DNA of 64,000 nucleotides from Gleimia europaea ACS-120-V-Col10b. GTDB taxonomy: Bacteria; Actinomycetota; Actinomycetes; Actinomycetales; Actinomycetaceae. The notes beneath the pieces are model-generated. The model had not been told where the DNA came from. It did no database searches and saw only the letters and a program-made list of their open reading frames with translations. The position numbers were made by a program, and so were the translations under genes. Shown one piece after another: positions 28,642 through 36,453 of this stretch (position 1 is the stretch's first letter; each line of letters opens with the position of its first letter). The stretch spans positions 62,001 through 126,000 of the forward strand of contig NZ_KE150266.1 of the NCBI RefSeq assembly GCF_000411155.1, given 5' to 3'.

Positions 28642-28642
28642 T

Positions 28643-28663
28643 CGCCGCTTATCGGTAGCGGCG
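28643..28663 (+). terminator. Stem-loop after the histidine phosphatase gene
   Basis: CGCCGCT/AGCGGCG stem with a 7-base loop immediately after the stop codon. No clear U-run, so termination strength is uncertain. Confidence 0.5.
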
Positions 28664-28692
28664 TGCTCGTGAGCGGTCGCACAGGTGCCGGT

Positions 28693-28721
28693 TTGGCTAG
28701 GGCAGAGTTGTTCTGTATAGT
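28693..28721 (+). promoter_or_regulatory. Promoter of tRNA-Ala
   Basis: TTGGCT, 17-base spacer, TATAGT (28716-28721). The tRNA starts 14 bases after the -10. Confidence 0.6.
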
Positions 28722-28735
28722 TGTTACTTGTTTAA

Positions 28736-28808
28736 GGGGCTATGGCGCAGTTGGTAGCGCGCTTCCATGGCATGGAAGAGGTCAGGGGTTCGAATCCCCT
28801 TAGCTCCA
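28736..28808 (+). tRNA. tRNA-Ala (anticodon GGC)
   Basis: A 73-nt cloverleaf: acceptor GGGGCTA pairs with TAGCTCC (one G-U), D-loop with AGTTGGTAG, anticodon loop ATGGCAT giving GGC, and T-arm AGGGGTTCGAATCCCCT. The discriminator is A and no CCA is encoded (CTA follows). Confidence 0.96.
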
Positions 28809-28818
28809 CTAACCGCCC

Positions 28819-28858
28819 GCTGGTGTTGATACGTCGACGCGCCAGCAGGTTTTGTTTT
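28819..28858 (+). terminator. Terminator of tRNA-Ala
   Basis: GCTGGTGT/GCGCCAGC stem (28819-28826 with 28839-28846, two G-U pairs), followed by GGTTTTGTTTTG. Confidence 0.7.
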
Positions 28859-29260
28859 GCATTGGTTGCACCGAAATCTCTGATTCTGCCTCAATATCGG
28901 GATTGCGCGTAATAGTTGGGCTATAGGACATTTGGTGTTGCTTTTATTCCGAGTTTTGGTTGCTGTGGTGGGCGAAACTGGGGTTTTGAGTTGGTTTGCT
29001 TTAACTGCGAGGTCGGACAGGATGTGTTGGTAGAGGGCAGGTTTTTGCCTGTTACGGCGCGAGAAAGTCGCGTTTTGAGTTGCTCGTGTTGTGTTCGTGT
29101 GCATGAGTATTCCTTCTTGCCTTATTTGCAATGCGAAGATGACGCTTCATGCAGGTAGTTTGCCCAAAACAATTCACTTAAAATCAATTGTTGCTGCTGG
29201 GGCAATTGTTCTTCGTTTTTGTTTCAGTCTGCTTTTACTGTTTCGAGTTGGGTGAGGTCA
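28859..29260. other. Gene-free, AT-richer region upstream of the ABC transporter
   Basis: About 400 bp without a gene I can support; the open frames here have no recognisable family, and one of them reads antisense through the tRNA. Near the end, AACAATT (29168-29174) and two copies of CAATTGTT (29185-29192 and 29203-29210, 18 bp apart) form regularly spaced repeats that could be operator half-sites. Confidence 0.5.
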
Positions 29261-29956
29261 ATGGATGCTGTGGTTAAAGCGCAGAACTTGGTTGTGAGCT
29301 ATGGCAAGCATCTTGCGCTACGTTTGGATGATTTTCGCATTGGCGCTGAGGCAGGAGTGGTGGGGCTTTTTGGTCCGAATGGAGCCGGTAAAAGCACGTT
29401 GCTTCGCACGATTGTGGGGGATATTGCTAGGGTCCAAGGGAGAATCGTGGCTCCTCATCGTGTAGCGGTGAGCTATCTTCCCGATGAACCTTTTTTGTAT
29501 CCGTGGTTGCGAGTATCGCAATGCGTTGATTTGTTTCGTAGCCGATACGATGATTTCAGGACTGGTGCTTTTGAAGAGTTTCTTGAGGGGGCTTCTTTCT
29601 TGTCATCAGCCCGAGTGAGTGAGCTATCAAAAGGGATGAGTGAACGCCTTCATCTTGCGTTGATTATGTCTAGGGCTCCTAAGCTTTATGTGTTGGACGA
29701 GCCGCTGGCAGGGGTTGATCCGCTCACGAGAGATCATCTTCTTGCTCTGATCAAGAAATATCGTATTCCTAGCGCTCCGCTGTTGCTTAGTACTCACCTG
29801 ATCAATGGCGTGGATTCTATTTTCGATGAGATTGTTCTTATTTCAGATGGGAAACTGTTGACTTATGATACTGCTAGCCATCTGCGAGATTTCGGCGATG
29901 GCGATTTAGAGCTGGCTTACAAGAGGAGCGTATCGGGCCATGTTAAGAATGACTGA
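29261..29956 (+). CDS. ABC transporter ATP-binding protein
   Basis: A 231-residue ATPase subunit. Walker A GPNGAGKST (about 36-44), a Q-loop-like LPDEPFLYPWLRV, the signature ELSKGMSERLHLALI (LSKGM for LSGGQ), Walker B LYVLDEPLAGVDP and the H-loop STHL are present. The YtrB/CcmA-like family includes lantibiotic/bacitracin-type and export ATPases; the substrate is unknown. The ATG at 29261 follows GAGG, so the longer frame from 29219 is rejected. It overlaps the permease gene by 17 bases. Composition is AT-richer than the flanking core genes, which suggests transfer. Confidence 0.85.
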   Translation: MDAVVKAQNLVVSYGKHLALRLDDFRIGAEAGVVGLFGPNGAGKSTLLRTIVGDIARVQGRIVAPHRVAVSYLPDEPFLYPWLRVSQCVDLFRSRYDDFRTGAFEEFLEGASFLSSARVSELSKGMSERLHLALIMSRAPKLYVLDEPLAGVDPLTRDHLLALIKKYRIPSAPLLLSTHLINGVDSIFDEIVLISDGKLLTYDTASHLRDFGDGDLELAYKRSVSGHVKND

Positions 29957-30686
29957 TTTTCGTCTTTTGGCAGCCAAACATGGGCGGGTCATGATTCCGT
30001 TAATCATGGTCATTATCGCTCTAGCAATCGTTCGGGTTGTGTCAGATGAGCTAGTGGTGCAGCAAATATACGGTATTGGCGTTATGCTTCTCGAAATTGC
30101 GATAACGCTGTATGCGTTAGATGCCGTGCTTCGGCTCACTGGCACTTGTGATGATCGTTTGCTCTTGCTTTCTTCTTTGTCGCGCTGGCGTTTAGCTGTT
30201 TGCAATATGCTCGTACTCTGCTTCTACCTCCTATGCAGCTATGGTGCTACGCTCCTACCATTAGCAAAGTCCTCATCGGTTGATGGGATGGTGCAGTTAG
30301 CTAATCTTCTCGGATATATCGTCTCGATATTCACTGGCCTTGGTTTGATGCTGCTCGTATCGTACACATTGAAAAATATTCGCACCCGTTTTCCTTATCT
30401 GTTATCGGCTTGGTTTGTTTTTTCGGTTACCATACTGCTCGCAGTGATTGCTTGTGTGCAGATGCTTAAAAAGGTTGCGCCAGAGGCTCAATGGCTATTA
30501 GGAGTGACCTCGAGCGACTCGATAGTCAACCTGTATTCAGCTAGTATCCCCGTCACTGTTATCGGGCTCGGGGATCAAGTGAACAATGCTTTCTTCTTCA
30601 TCGTGGCGAATATGCTCCTGGGAATCATTGTCTGGTTGAGCGCGTTCATGCTCTCCCGTCGAAAAAACAACTTCATACGGCTATAG
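29940..30686 (+). CDS. ABC transporter permease, unknown substrate
   Basis: A 248-residue membrane protein with about six hydrophobic segments (roughly residues 18-35, 42-62, 88-110, 122-145, 158-180, 215-240) and no soluble domain. I do not recognise a specific family; the size and place after the ATPase indicate the membrane component of an ABC-2-like exporter. No GntR-type regulator, often found with YtrB-like systems, is adjacent. AT-rich codon use matches its partner. Confidence 0.75.
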   Translation: MLRMTDFRLLAAKHGRVMIPLIMVIIALAIVRVVSDELVVQQIYGIGVMLLEIAITLYALDAVLRLTGTCDDRLLLLSSLSRWRLAVCNMLVLCFYLLCSYGATLLPLAKSSSVDGMVQLANLLGYIVSIFTGLGLMLLVSYTLKNIRTRFPYLLSAWFVFSVTILLAVIACVQMLKKVAPEAQWLLGVTSSDSIVNLYSASIPVTVIGLGDQVNNAFFFIVANMLLGIIVWLSAFMLSRRKNNFIRL

Positions 30687-31059
30687 ACAAGCTAGTAGAC
30701 GGTTAATACTCCGCTCTGCAAGACTTACAGGTTGATTCCAAGATTTTGCACGCGAGGAGTCCCGCCTGTTGTCCAGTGCATCATGCCGTAGAAATTCGAC
30801 CGGCCCTGCCCAAGATGCTCGCGTTTGGCTGACCTGCCATTTCGCTACCGGTCACCATCGAGAGCGGAGATGCGTGAGCGTCAGGGCTTGTGGAGTGGCC
30901 TAAGAATGAGGTACACGTGGTTTCGTTGTACTGCTCCCCATTAGTTGGACTGAGAAATCAGTTACCGACTAGTGGGGAGTAGTGTTTCAGTGAAATCGTC
31001 TTCGTTGTCCACTCGATCATTTTCTCATGGAAGATCAAGTGATGGCAGTGTTGCGTCTC
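30687..31059. other. Gene-free region with a long nested hairpin
   Basis: No gene is supportable. The main structure is an imperfect 19-bp inverted repeat (30930-30948 with 30965-30983, 16 identical pairs and the rest G-U compatible) enclosing a CTGA-GAAA-TCAG mini-hairpin (30950-30961). It could be the terminator of the ABC unit or part of a decayed mobile element. Confidence 0.5.
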
Positions 31060-31240
31060 GTGATTAGTTGACGGCGATTGCGGGAGGGCGGCAGGTTTGA
31101 AAAAGCGTTACGCCGGGTCTGGCCTGATAGTGAGCATCAAAGGTGTACTTTCCACATATTGCCGCGGGCGATACACCAAGTACATGTTGGAGTCTGCTTG
31201 GAAAGGACTCACGTTGTTCACTTGGGCACGATCTGGCGTA
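31060..31240 (+). pseudogene. Transposase fragment, IS1249/IS256-like, frameshifted
   Basis: The plus strand encodes GRFEKALRRVWPDSEHQRCTFH, split here as a conserved block of the IS1249-type transposase core (compare GLEKALRAVWP and QRCxFH in the family). The upstream VDGD-like part is in another frame with a stop at 31069, and the following RYTKYMLESAWKGLTLFTWA, which resembles the next family block, is in yet another frame. The 5' and 3' parts of the gene and both element ends are missing. It abuts and slightly overlaps the 3' end of pdxR, which looks intact. Confidence 0.65.
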
Positions 31241-32573
31241 GATTCTTTAGTGCCGTGGTTAGTTTTTCGCGACTTCCTGCGCCCAGGCCAACAACTATTC
31301 CAGGCGTGCCAGCTCGCCCCGACCAGTATTTGCCCAGTGATTCTACAGCTAGTCCGGCCTCGTGAGCGTCCGCTAAAACCTCCTCTTCGACGTTCGGGGA
31401 AAGCTCGATGATCGCTCCTAGACTCCCATCCATGGTGCGGCCTTGAGGGAAAATCCGTTCAAAAACGCCGCGACGGAATTTGTATTCGCGGCGCATACGA
31501 GCGGTGTGCAGGCGCAGACCGTCAGCAGCGAGGAAGTTGGCGAGCGCATCTTGTGCTATTCCACAGACGGGGGTGAGCCTGGCCGCGATGCCCTCGCGTA
31601 GCGCTTGAGGCACGATGACGTATCCCAATCCCAAGGCAGGAGTGAGCGTTTTCGCAAATGAGCCAAGCAGTACCGTACCAGCAGGATCCAGCGCCACGAG
31701 GGCGGGGTGAGTAGCGCGTAGCTCAGAGTCGTAGTCGTCCTCAATGAGGAACGCGCCCGGGGTGGCGCGGCGCCACTCCACGAGCTCGCGCCGCCTCTTG
31801 GCCGACATTTGTAAACCGTATGGAAATTGGTGATTAGGGGTAGTGAGAACGGCGTCGGGGGACAGGTCGCGCAACGCTTTAGGTAACAAGCCGTCACCAC
31901 TGGTCGGCAGAAACGTTGTTTCCCAGCCGATCGAAGCTGGCACTGCGCGAAGAGAACCGAACCCCGGATTTTCTACAGCGAGGCAGTTGCCTTGAGGTGG
32001 TGTATGCAAAGTGGCCGCGCGCATCTCTAACGGGGAGGCTTGGTTGGAATGACGCATGGCTGCGAGCGCGGCAAGGGTAGCGCGCAGCCCATCACGGGCG
32101 CCGGCGGTGATGAGTATGGATTGCGGGTCGATGGACACGGCCCGCGTGAGCCGGAAATGCTCGGCAAGTAGGTAACGCAGGCGGTCCGAACCCGGGCTTG
32201 GGTACGCATGCGGCTCAGCAACGGCCATGCGCCAGGCCCCGCGCCAAGTGGAAGTAGTGAGAGCTTCCAAAGGAGCGCCGGGACGAAGCAAACTCGGGGT
32301 CGGCACAACCGGCGTAGCACCGTGCTTAGATAGTCGCGAATGTCTCGTCCGCACAGTGATCGCAAGGTCCGGGTGAATGCGACTGCCCGAAGGTGTGGAT
32401 AGCAAGATGCCTTCGCCAGAAAGTTGCTCATACGCACTAACAACCGAGCCTCGCGACACCCCGAGTTCGTTAGCTAACGCGCGCGTTGAGGGAAGTCGGT
32501 CACCGGGTGTGAGCGAGCCGTCTTCCAAGCGTTTACGAATATCTGCAACGATAGAAGCAGGAATTGATGGCAC
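31218..32573 (-). CDS. pdxR: MocR-family transcriptional regulator PdxR
   Basis: A 451-residue fusion of a GntR-type wHTH (about 1-75, PGDRLPSTRALANELGVSRGSV) and a fold-type I aminotransferase domain (about 110-451) with the PLP-lysine motif GSFAKTLTPALGLGY and DDYDSEL. The family activates pdxST and senses PLP. It is divergent from pdxS, and the 90-bp gap carries box-like sites. GTG start with GGAGG 6 bases upstream. A general MocR regulator is the alternative, but the location strongly favours PdxR. Confidence 0.9.
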   Translation of the reverse strand: MPSIPASIVADIRKRLEDGSLTPGDRLPSTRALANELGVSRGSVVSAYEQLSGEGILLSTPSGSRIHPDLAITVRTRHSRLSKHGATPVVPTPSLLRPGAPLEALTTSTWRGAWRMAVAEPHAYPSPGSDRLRYLLAEHFRLTRAVSIDPQSILITAGARDGLRATLAALAAMRHSNQASPLEMRAATLHTPPQGNCLAVENPGFGSLRAVPASIGWETTFLPTSGDGLLPKALRDLSPDAVLTTPNHQFPYGLQMSAKRRRELVEWRRATPGAFLIEDDYDSELRATHPALVALDPAGTVLLGSFAKTLTPALGLGYVIVPQALREGIAARLTPVCGIAQDALANFLAADGLRLHTARMRREYKFRRGVFERIFPQGRTMDGSLGAIIELSPNVEEEVLADAHEAGLAVESLGKYWSGRAGTPGIVVGLGAGSREKLTTALKNLRQIVPK

Positions 32574-32597
32574 GGAATCCTCCGACGCATTCGCATT

Positions 32598-32642
32598 GTG
32601 GTCTAAAAAACTAACTTAAAACTGGTATTAACAATAGTCCAC
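32598..32642. promoter_or_regulatory. Candidate PdxR operator sites
   Basis: GTGGTCTA (32598-32605, plus strand) and its near copy GTGGACTA (minus strand, 32635-32642) face each other, with a weaker CTGGTATTA (32622-32630) between. They fit the corynebacterial PdxR motif as I remember it (AAAGTGGW(-/T)CTA). They sit between the divergent pdxR and pdxS starts. Confidence 0.55.
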
Positions 32643-32663
32643 AGGTGGGTGAGAATAGGAACT

Positions 32664-33545
32664 ATGAGTTACATGATTGAACCCGAAAAGCTCGTGCTTG
32701 CTGACGGCCTGAAGGGCGGCGTCATTATGGACGTCGTAACGGCCGAACAGGCCAAGATTGCTGAAGATGCTGGTGCTGTGGCCGTCATGGCACTTGAACG
32801 TGTTCCTGCGGACATTCGTGCTGAAGGCGGCGTGGCGCGCATGTCGGACCCGGATCTCATCGAGGGGATCATTAACGCCGTGTCTATCCCCGTAATGGCT
32901 AAGGCTCGCATCGGCCACTTCGTGGAGGCCCAGGTGCTGCAGACGCTCGGGGTTGATTGGGTGGATGAGTCCGAGGTGCTTTCCCCCGCTGACTACGTCA
33001 ACCACATCAGCAAGCGCGAGTACGCCGTGCCGTTCGTGTGCGGTGCCACTAACCTCGGTGAGGCTTTGCGTCGCATCAACGAAGGCGCTGCGATGATCCG
33101 TTCAAAGGGTGAGGCCGGCACCGGTGATGTCTCGGAGGCCACCAAGCACATTCGGAAGATCAAGAAGGAGATCGCGGCGCTGGTGAACCTGACTGAGGAT
33201 GAACTGTATGTGGCTGCCAAGGAGCTTGCTGCCCCATATGACCTGGTGGCTCAGGTAGCTCGCGAGGGCAAGCTTCCAGTGCCGCTCTTCGTGGCCGGAG
33301 GCGTGGCTACCCCGGCTGATGCGGCGATGATGATGCAGCTCGGCGCCGATGGCGTGTTTGTGGGTTCCGGTATTTTCAAGTCGGGCGATCCGAAGGCGCG
33401 GGCTGTGGCTATTGTCAAGGCGACCGCCTCCTACGACGATCCGCAGGTCATTGCCGATGTCTCTCGCGGTCTGGGAGAGGCCATGGTTGGGATCAACGTG
33501 GCTGATCTACCTGCGCCGCACCGCCTTGCCGAACGCGGCTGGTAA
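32664..33545 (+). CDS. pdxS: Pyridoxal 5'-phosphate synthase, PdxS (lyase) subunit
   Basis: A 293-residue (beta/alpha)8 PLP synthase that combines ribose 5-phosphate, glyceraldehyde 3-phosphate and ammonia. [31 protein letters not shown], split here in description, [18 protein letters not shown] and [10 protein letters not shown] are diagnostic. The ATG at 32664 is favoured over the in-frame GTG at 32649 because it follows AATAGGA. The glutaminase gene pdxT, usually next, is absent: a terminator and azlC follow instead. Confidence 0.95.
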   Translation: MSYMIEPEKLVLADGLKGGVIMDVVTAEQAKIAEDAGAVAVMALERVPADIRAEGGVARMSDPDLIEGIINAVSIPVMAKARIGHFVEAQVLQTLGVDWVDESEVLSPADYVNHISKREYAVPFVCGATNLGEALRRINEGAAMIRSKGEAGTGDVSEATKHIRKIKKEIAALVNLTEDELYVAAKELAAPYDLVAQVAREGKLPVPLFVAGGVATPADAAMMMQLGADGVFVGSGIFKSGDPKARAVAIVKATASYDDPQVIADVSRGLGEAMVGINVADLPAPHRLAERGW

Positions 33546-33600
33546 CGCGATAGGCGTGATTGCTGAAACTTGATTACCCATTGTGAATGTTGAGCGGTGC

Positions 33601-33638
33601 GGGGACTAGTTCGTAACTGAACTGGTCCCCACACTTTT
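33601..33638 (+). terminator. Terminator of pdxS
   Basis: 12-bp stem GGGGACTAGTTC/GAACTGGTCCCC (33601-33612 with 33619-33630, one G-U), then ACACTTTTT. Confidence 0.85.
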
Positions 33639-33746
33639 TGTTCGTTATTCGATAGGTGTGGAGCCTTGCCCTCCATGTGTGTGAGCAGTTTCATGGTGGC
33701 GTTGCCCACGTGGTGGACTGGTTTTGCCCGGCCGCAAGAGCCACCA

Positions 33747-33752
33747 TAGGTT
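33747..33752 (+). promoter_or_regulatory. -10-like box TAGGTT for leaderless azlC
   Basis: TAGGTT ends 6 nt before the azlC ATG at 33759, and no Shine-Dalgarno lies between. Confidence 0.35.
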
Positions 33753-33758
33753 TTTTGT

Positions 33759-34480
33759 ATGTCCGCAGCCACGCACTCTCCACTGGTTTTGGGGGCCCGA
33801 GACGCCCTCCCCGTAACCCTGGGTTACATTCCCCTCGGCATGGGGATGGGCATGACTCTCACGGGCGCGGGTCTGGACTGGTGGTGGGCTCCCATATTCT
33901 CACTGTTCATGTACGCCGGCTCGATGCAATATCTCGTAGTGCCGATGATCGCGGCGCGTGAACCGATCGCGGCGATAGCGCTTGCGACCCTCCTGATCCA
34001 ATTCCGGCACGTTTTTTACGGGATCAGTTTCCCGCTTGACCTCGTTAAAAACAAGGTAGCGAGAATTTATTCGATTCATGCTCTTACCGATGAGGTCTAT
34101 GCTGTCATCGCTTCGAAACCAAAGGCCGAACTGACGGGAGAGAGAGGATGCTGTGGACGCAAGTTTTCGCTCACGCCACCTGGACTATTGGATGTACGCT
34201 TGGCGCGCTAATCGGACTGGCTGTGCCGATTGACGCGCGCATTCTCAGCTTCGTATTGACCTCGCTGTTCGTCGTGTTAATGCTCGAGGCCTACCTCGCT
34301 AACCGGGCGCGCTTCGATTTCGCGCTGGCGGCAGTGATCGGTGTGGCCCTGCTCGTGCTGCCGGGATCGATCTACTTGCCCGTTGCTCTCGCCACTCTCA
34401 CAGTGGCTCTGCTTATTGTCTCGCGCCTGAAGCCAGTCACCGCGATGTCGGACGGCGGAAGAAAGGATGGAATGCCATGA
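33759..34480 (+). pseudogene. azlC: Branched-chain amino acid exporter AzlC, split by a frameshift
   Basis: AzlC is the large subunit of the AzlCD branched-chain amino acid exporter. The first frame (33759-34211) encodes the family N-terminus (GARDALPVTLGYIPLGMGMG, YAGSMQYLVVP, FRHVFYGIS, HALTDEVYAV) and goes off-family after KAELTGER. The next frame, open from 34148 to 34480, continues at once with the C-terminal half (LWTQVFAHATWTIGCTLGALIG and the last helices). The break lies at GGGAGAGAGAGG (about 34136-34147). Removing one GA unit joins the two into about 240 residues, the normal length. It may be a real mutation, a slippage switch or a sequencing error; azlD downstream is intact. Confidence 0.8.
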
Positions 34481-34797
34481 CCGGCTATATTATCGGCATT
34501 GTCGCTACCGTCTTTGTCATAACGTTTTCGTTGCGCGCGGCGCCTTTCGTTTTCTTAACTCGCGTGCGTGATTCTCAAACGCTTGTCTACCTGGGCGCAG
34601 CCATGCCGGCAGGAGTCATGCTCATCCTCGTGATTTTCACCCTCCAGGATGTAACGTTCACCAGCGTGGAATCGTGGTTGCCTCCGGCTGCAGGCGTGAT
34701 AACCACCCTTGGTATTCACCTGACTTTCCGCAAGGTGCTTTGGTCGCTCCTAGCGGGTACAGGAGTGTTCGCGATTGTGCTCGCTCTCGTTAGCTAA
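34477..34797 (+). CDS. azlD: AzlD family protein, branched-chain amino acid export subunit
   Basis: A 106-residue, four-helix membrane protein with the family pattern FSLRAAPFVFL near residue 20 and YLGAAMPAGVMLILVIF. It partners AzlC in exporting leucine, isoleucine and valine. It overlaps the azlC second frame by ATGA, so the two were translated together when azlC was whole. Confidence 0.85.
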   Translation: MTGYIIGIVATVFVITFSLRAAPFVFLTRVRDSQTLVYLGAAMPAGVMLILVIFTLQDVTFTSVESWLPPAAGVITTLGIHLTFRKVLWSLLAGTGVFAIVLALVS

Positions 34798-34948
34798 CCA
34801 GCTTTCGCGCCGACCGACTTCAAGTAAATGCGAGCAAAGCGCGCAGCAAAACTGAACGCAACAATCTGGCGTGAGAGACACGCAGAGCTAAGAACCTCAA
34901 AGAGTGTTATATCTTGGTGTGCAGCAGAATAGATGAGGAGGGTTTCCA

Positions 34949-35374
34949 ATGAGCTATCCGGAAAACAACAGCAACCAGGGGCAGGTGCCCGGCCCGGGCG
35001 AGAACTATTACTCTAACCAGTACCAGGCGCCGCCTCCCTCATACTCCCAGCAGCCTGGCGGGCAGTATGCCGGTCAGCAAAACCACGAGACATATCCCAA
35101 CATGTACGCCGATCCGTACGTGGCGGCCGGATACAAGCGCGTGAACAAGCACCTCTTCGTTTGGCTTGGAGCATTCCTGCTGGGCGGGTTTGGTGTTGAC
35201 CGTTTCATGCGCGGACAGGTGGGGCTCGGTCTCGTCAAGTTCTTCTGCAACTGGATGACGCTTGGCATTTGGGGTCTGGTGGACTGGATTATTGCCGCAG
35301 TCAAGGCCTATGGGGAAGCATTCGGCACCTCCGAAGAGATTGTTTTCGATCCCACCGGAGCATACATCCGCTAA
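34949..35374 (+). CDS. TM2 domain-containing membrane protein
   Basis: A 141-residue protein. Residues 1-60 are Pro/Gln/Tyr/Asn-rich and disordered; the TM2 domain follows with HLFVWLGAFLLGGFGVDRFMRGQVGLG, given in parts: a first helix, the conserved GxxGxDRF turn and a second helix around WGLVDWII. The function of the family is unknown. AGGAGG precedes the ATG. It has its own terminator. Confidence 0.85.
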   Translation: MSYPENNSNQGQVPGPGENYYSNQYQAPPPSYSQQPGGQYAGQQNHETYPNMYADPYVAAGYKRVNKHLFVWLGAFLLGGFGVDRFMRGQVGLGLVKFFCNWMTLGIWGLVDWIIAAVKAYGEAFGTSEEIVFDPTGAYIR

Positions 35375-35388
35375 TAGAAACCACAACA

Positions 35389-35422
35389 GACGGGGAGTGC
35401 AGCTGGGGTGCCCCCGTCTTTT
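35389..35422 (+). terminator. Terminator of the TM2 gene
   Basis: GACGGGG/CCCCGTC stem (35389-35395 with 35412-35418) followed by TTTTA. It covers an apparent GTG start at 35408 for the next gene and argues against it. Confidence 0.75.
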
Positions 35423-35428
35423 ACGCGT

Positions 35429-35434
35429 TATATT
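35429..35434 (+). promoter_or_regulatory. -10-like box TATATT for leaderless aldo/keto reductase gene
   Basis: TATATT ends 6 nt before the ATG at 35441; no Shine-Dalgarno lies between. Confidence 0.45.
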
Positions 35435-35440
35435 GGCTGT

Positions 35441-36415
35441 ATGAACAAATCTCTGCCTTCAATGCCGTACAACCGTTTAGGATCCTCGGGCCTACAGGTC
35501 TCGCAGTTCAGCTTTGGCTCCTGGGTTACGTTTGGAAGCCAAGTTGACACGGGTATCGCCAAGGAACAGCTTCAGATTGCCGCCGAAGCGGGCGTGAACT
35601 TCTTTGACAACGCAGAATCCTACGCGTTCGGTAAATCTGAAGAAATAATGGGCCAGGCTATCCGCGAGCTCGGTTGGAAGCGCCACGAGTACATCATCTC
35701 CACAAAGCTGTTCTGGGGAATTCACGACATGGTGAACATGAAGAACACGCTTAACCGTAAGTATTTGATGCAGGCAATTGATGGCTCCTTGGAGCGTCTT
35801 GGTTTGGACTATGTGGACCTGGTTTATGCGCACAGGCCCGATCCGAACACGCCCATTGAAGAAACTGTTTACGCATTTTCAGACATGATCAGTCAGGGCA
35901 AGGCCCTCTACTGGGGCACTTCTGAATGGTCTGCCGATGAGATTCGCGCGGCCTACGAAATTGCTGATCGCAGGAACTTGCGTAAACCCGTCATGGAGCA
36001 GCCGCAATACAACCTGCTCCATAGGCATAAAGTAGAAAGCGAGTTCGCTCGCCTATATGAGGACATAGGCCTGGGCCTCACTACTTGGAGCCCGCTGGCC
36101 TCTGGAATCTTGACCGGTAAATACCTTGACGGTGTTCCCGAGGGGTCGCGGGCCACCCTGAAGGGGCGTGAATCGATCGCAGAGGAGGCCCGCAAGCACG
36201 AAAAGGGCGTTCGTGCTCTGGTAGCTATGGCGAATGAACTCGAGGTGTCCCCAGCGCAACTGGCACTCGCCTGGGTTGCGGCAAATCCACACGTTTCTAC
36301 GGTGATCCTTGGCGCCTCGTCTGCAAAACAGCTAGAGGAAAACCTTGGTGCACTAACTGCTCTGGAGCGTCTAACTCCCGAGCTCAAGGACAAGCTGGAC
36401 CATCTTTTCGCGTAG
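35441..36415 (+). CDS. Aldo/keto reductase, potassium-channel beta subunit-like group
   Basis: A 324-residue NADPH-dependent TIM-barrel reductase. The catalytic tetrad is visible as FFDNAESY (Asp and Tyr), STKLFWG (Lys) and [14 protein letters not shown] (His). The KLFWG and SSEW-like [11 protein letters not shown] motifs and the nucleotide-binding end [17 protein letters not shown] place it with the voltage-gated K+ channel beta-subunit/AKR6-like branch. Physiological substrate unknown. The ATG at 35441 is chosen because the upstream terminator rules out earlier starts. Confidence 0.9.
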   Translation: MNKSLPSMPYNRLGSSGLQVSQFSFGSWVTFGSQVDTGIAKEQLQIAAEAGVNFFDNAESYAFGKSEEIMGQAIRELGWKRHEYIISTKLFWGIHDMVNMKNTLNRKYLMQAIDGSLERLGLDYVDLVYAHRPDPNTPIEETVYAFSDMISQGKALYWGTSEWSADEIRAAYEIADRRNLRKPVMEQPQYNLLHRHKVESEFARLYEDIGLGLTTWSPLASGILTGKYLDGVPEGSRATLKGRESIAEEARKHEKGVRALVAMANELEVSPAQLALAWVAANPHVSTVILGASSAKQLEENLGALTALERLTPELKDKLDHLFA

Positions 36416-36453
36416 AGCCCGCAAAGCGTGGTGGGCGCCAACCAGAGGAGACT

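Noticed and set aside
28724..29131. Open frame of 135 codons on the minus strand over tRNA-Ala
   Set aside because: Its C-terminal part (GAKGIRTPDLFHAMEARYQ) is the well-known artefact of translating the reverse strand of a tRNA gene; no Shine-Dalgarno or family match.
28916..29158. 80-codon plus-strand frame after the tRNA
   Set aside because: No Shine-Dalgarno, odd Cys-rich composition and no recognisable similarity.
34148..34480. Second azlC frame as a separate gene
   Set aside because: Its ATG follows the GA run with no spacing for a Shine-Dalgarno, and its protein is exactly the missing C-terminal half of AzlC.
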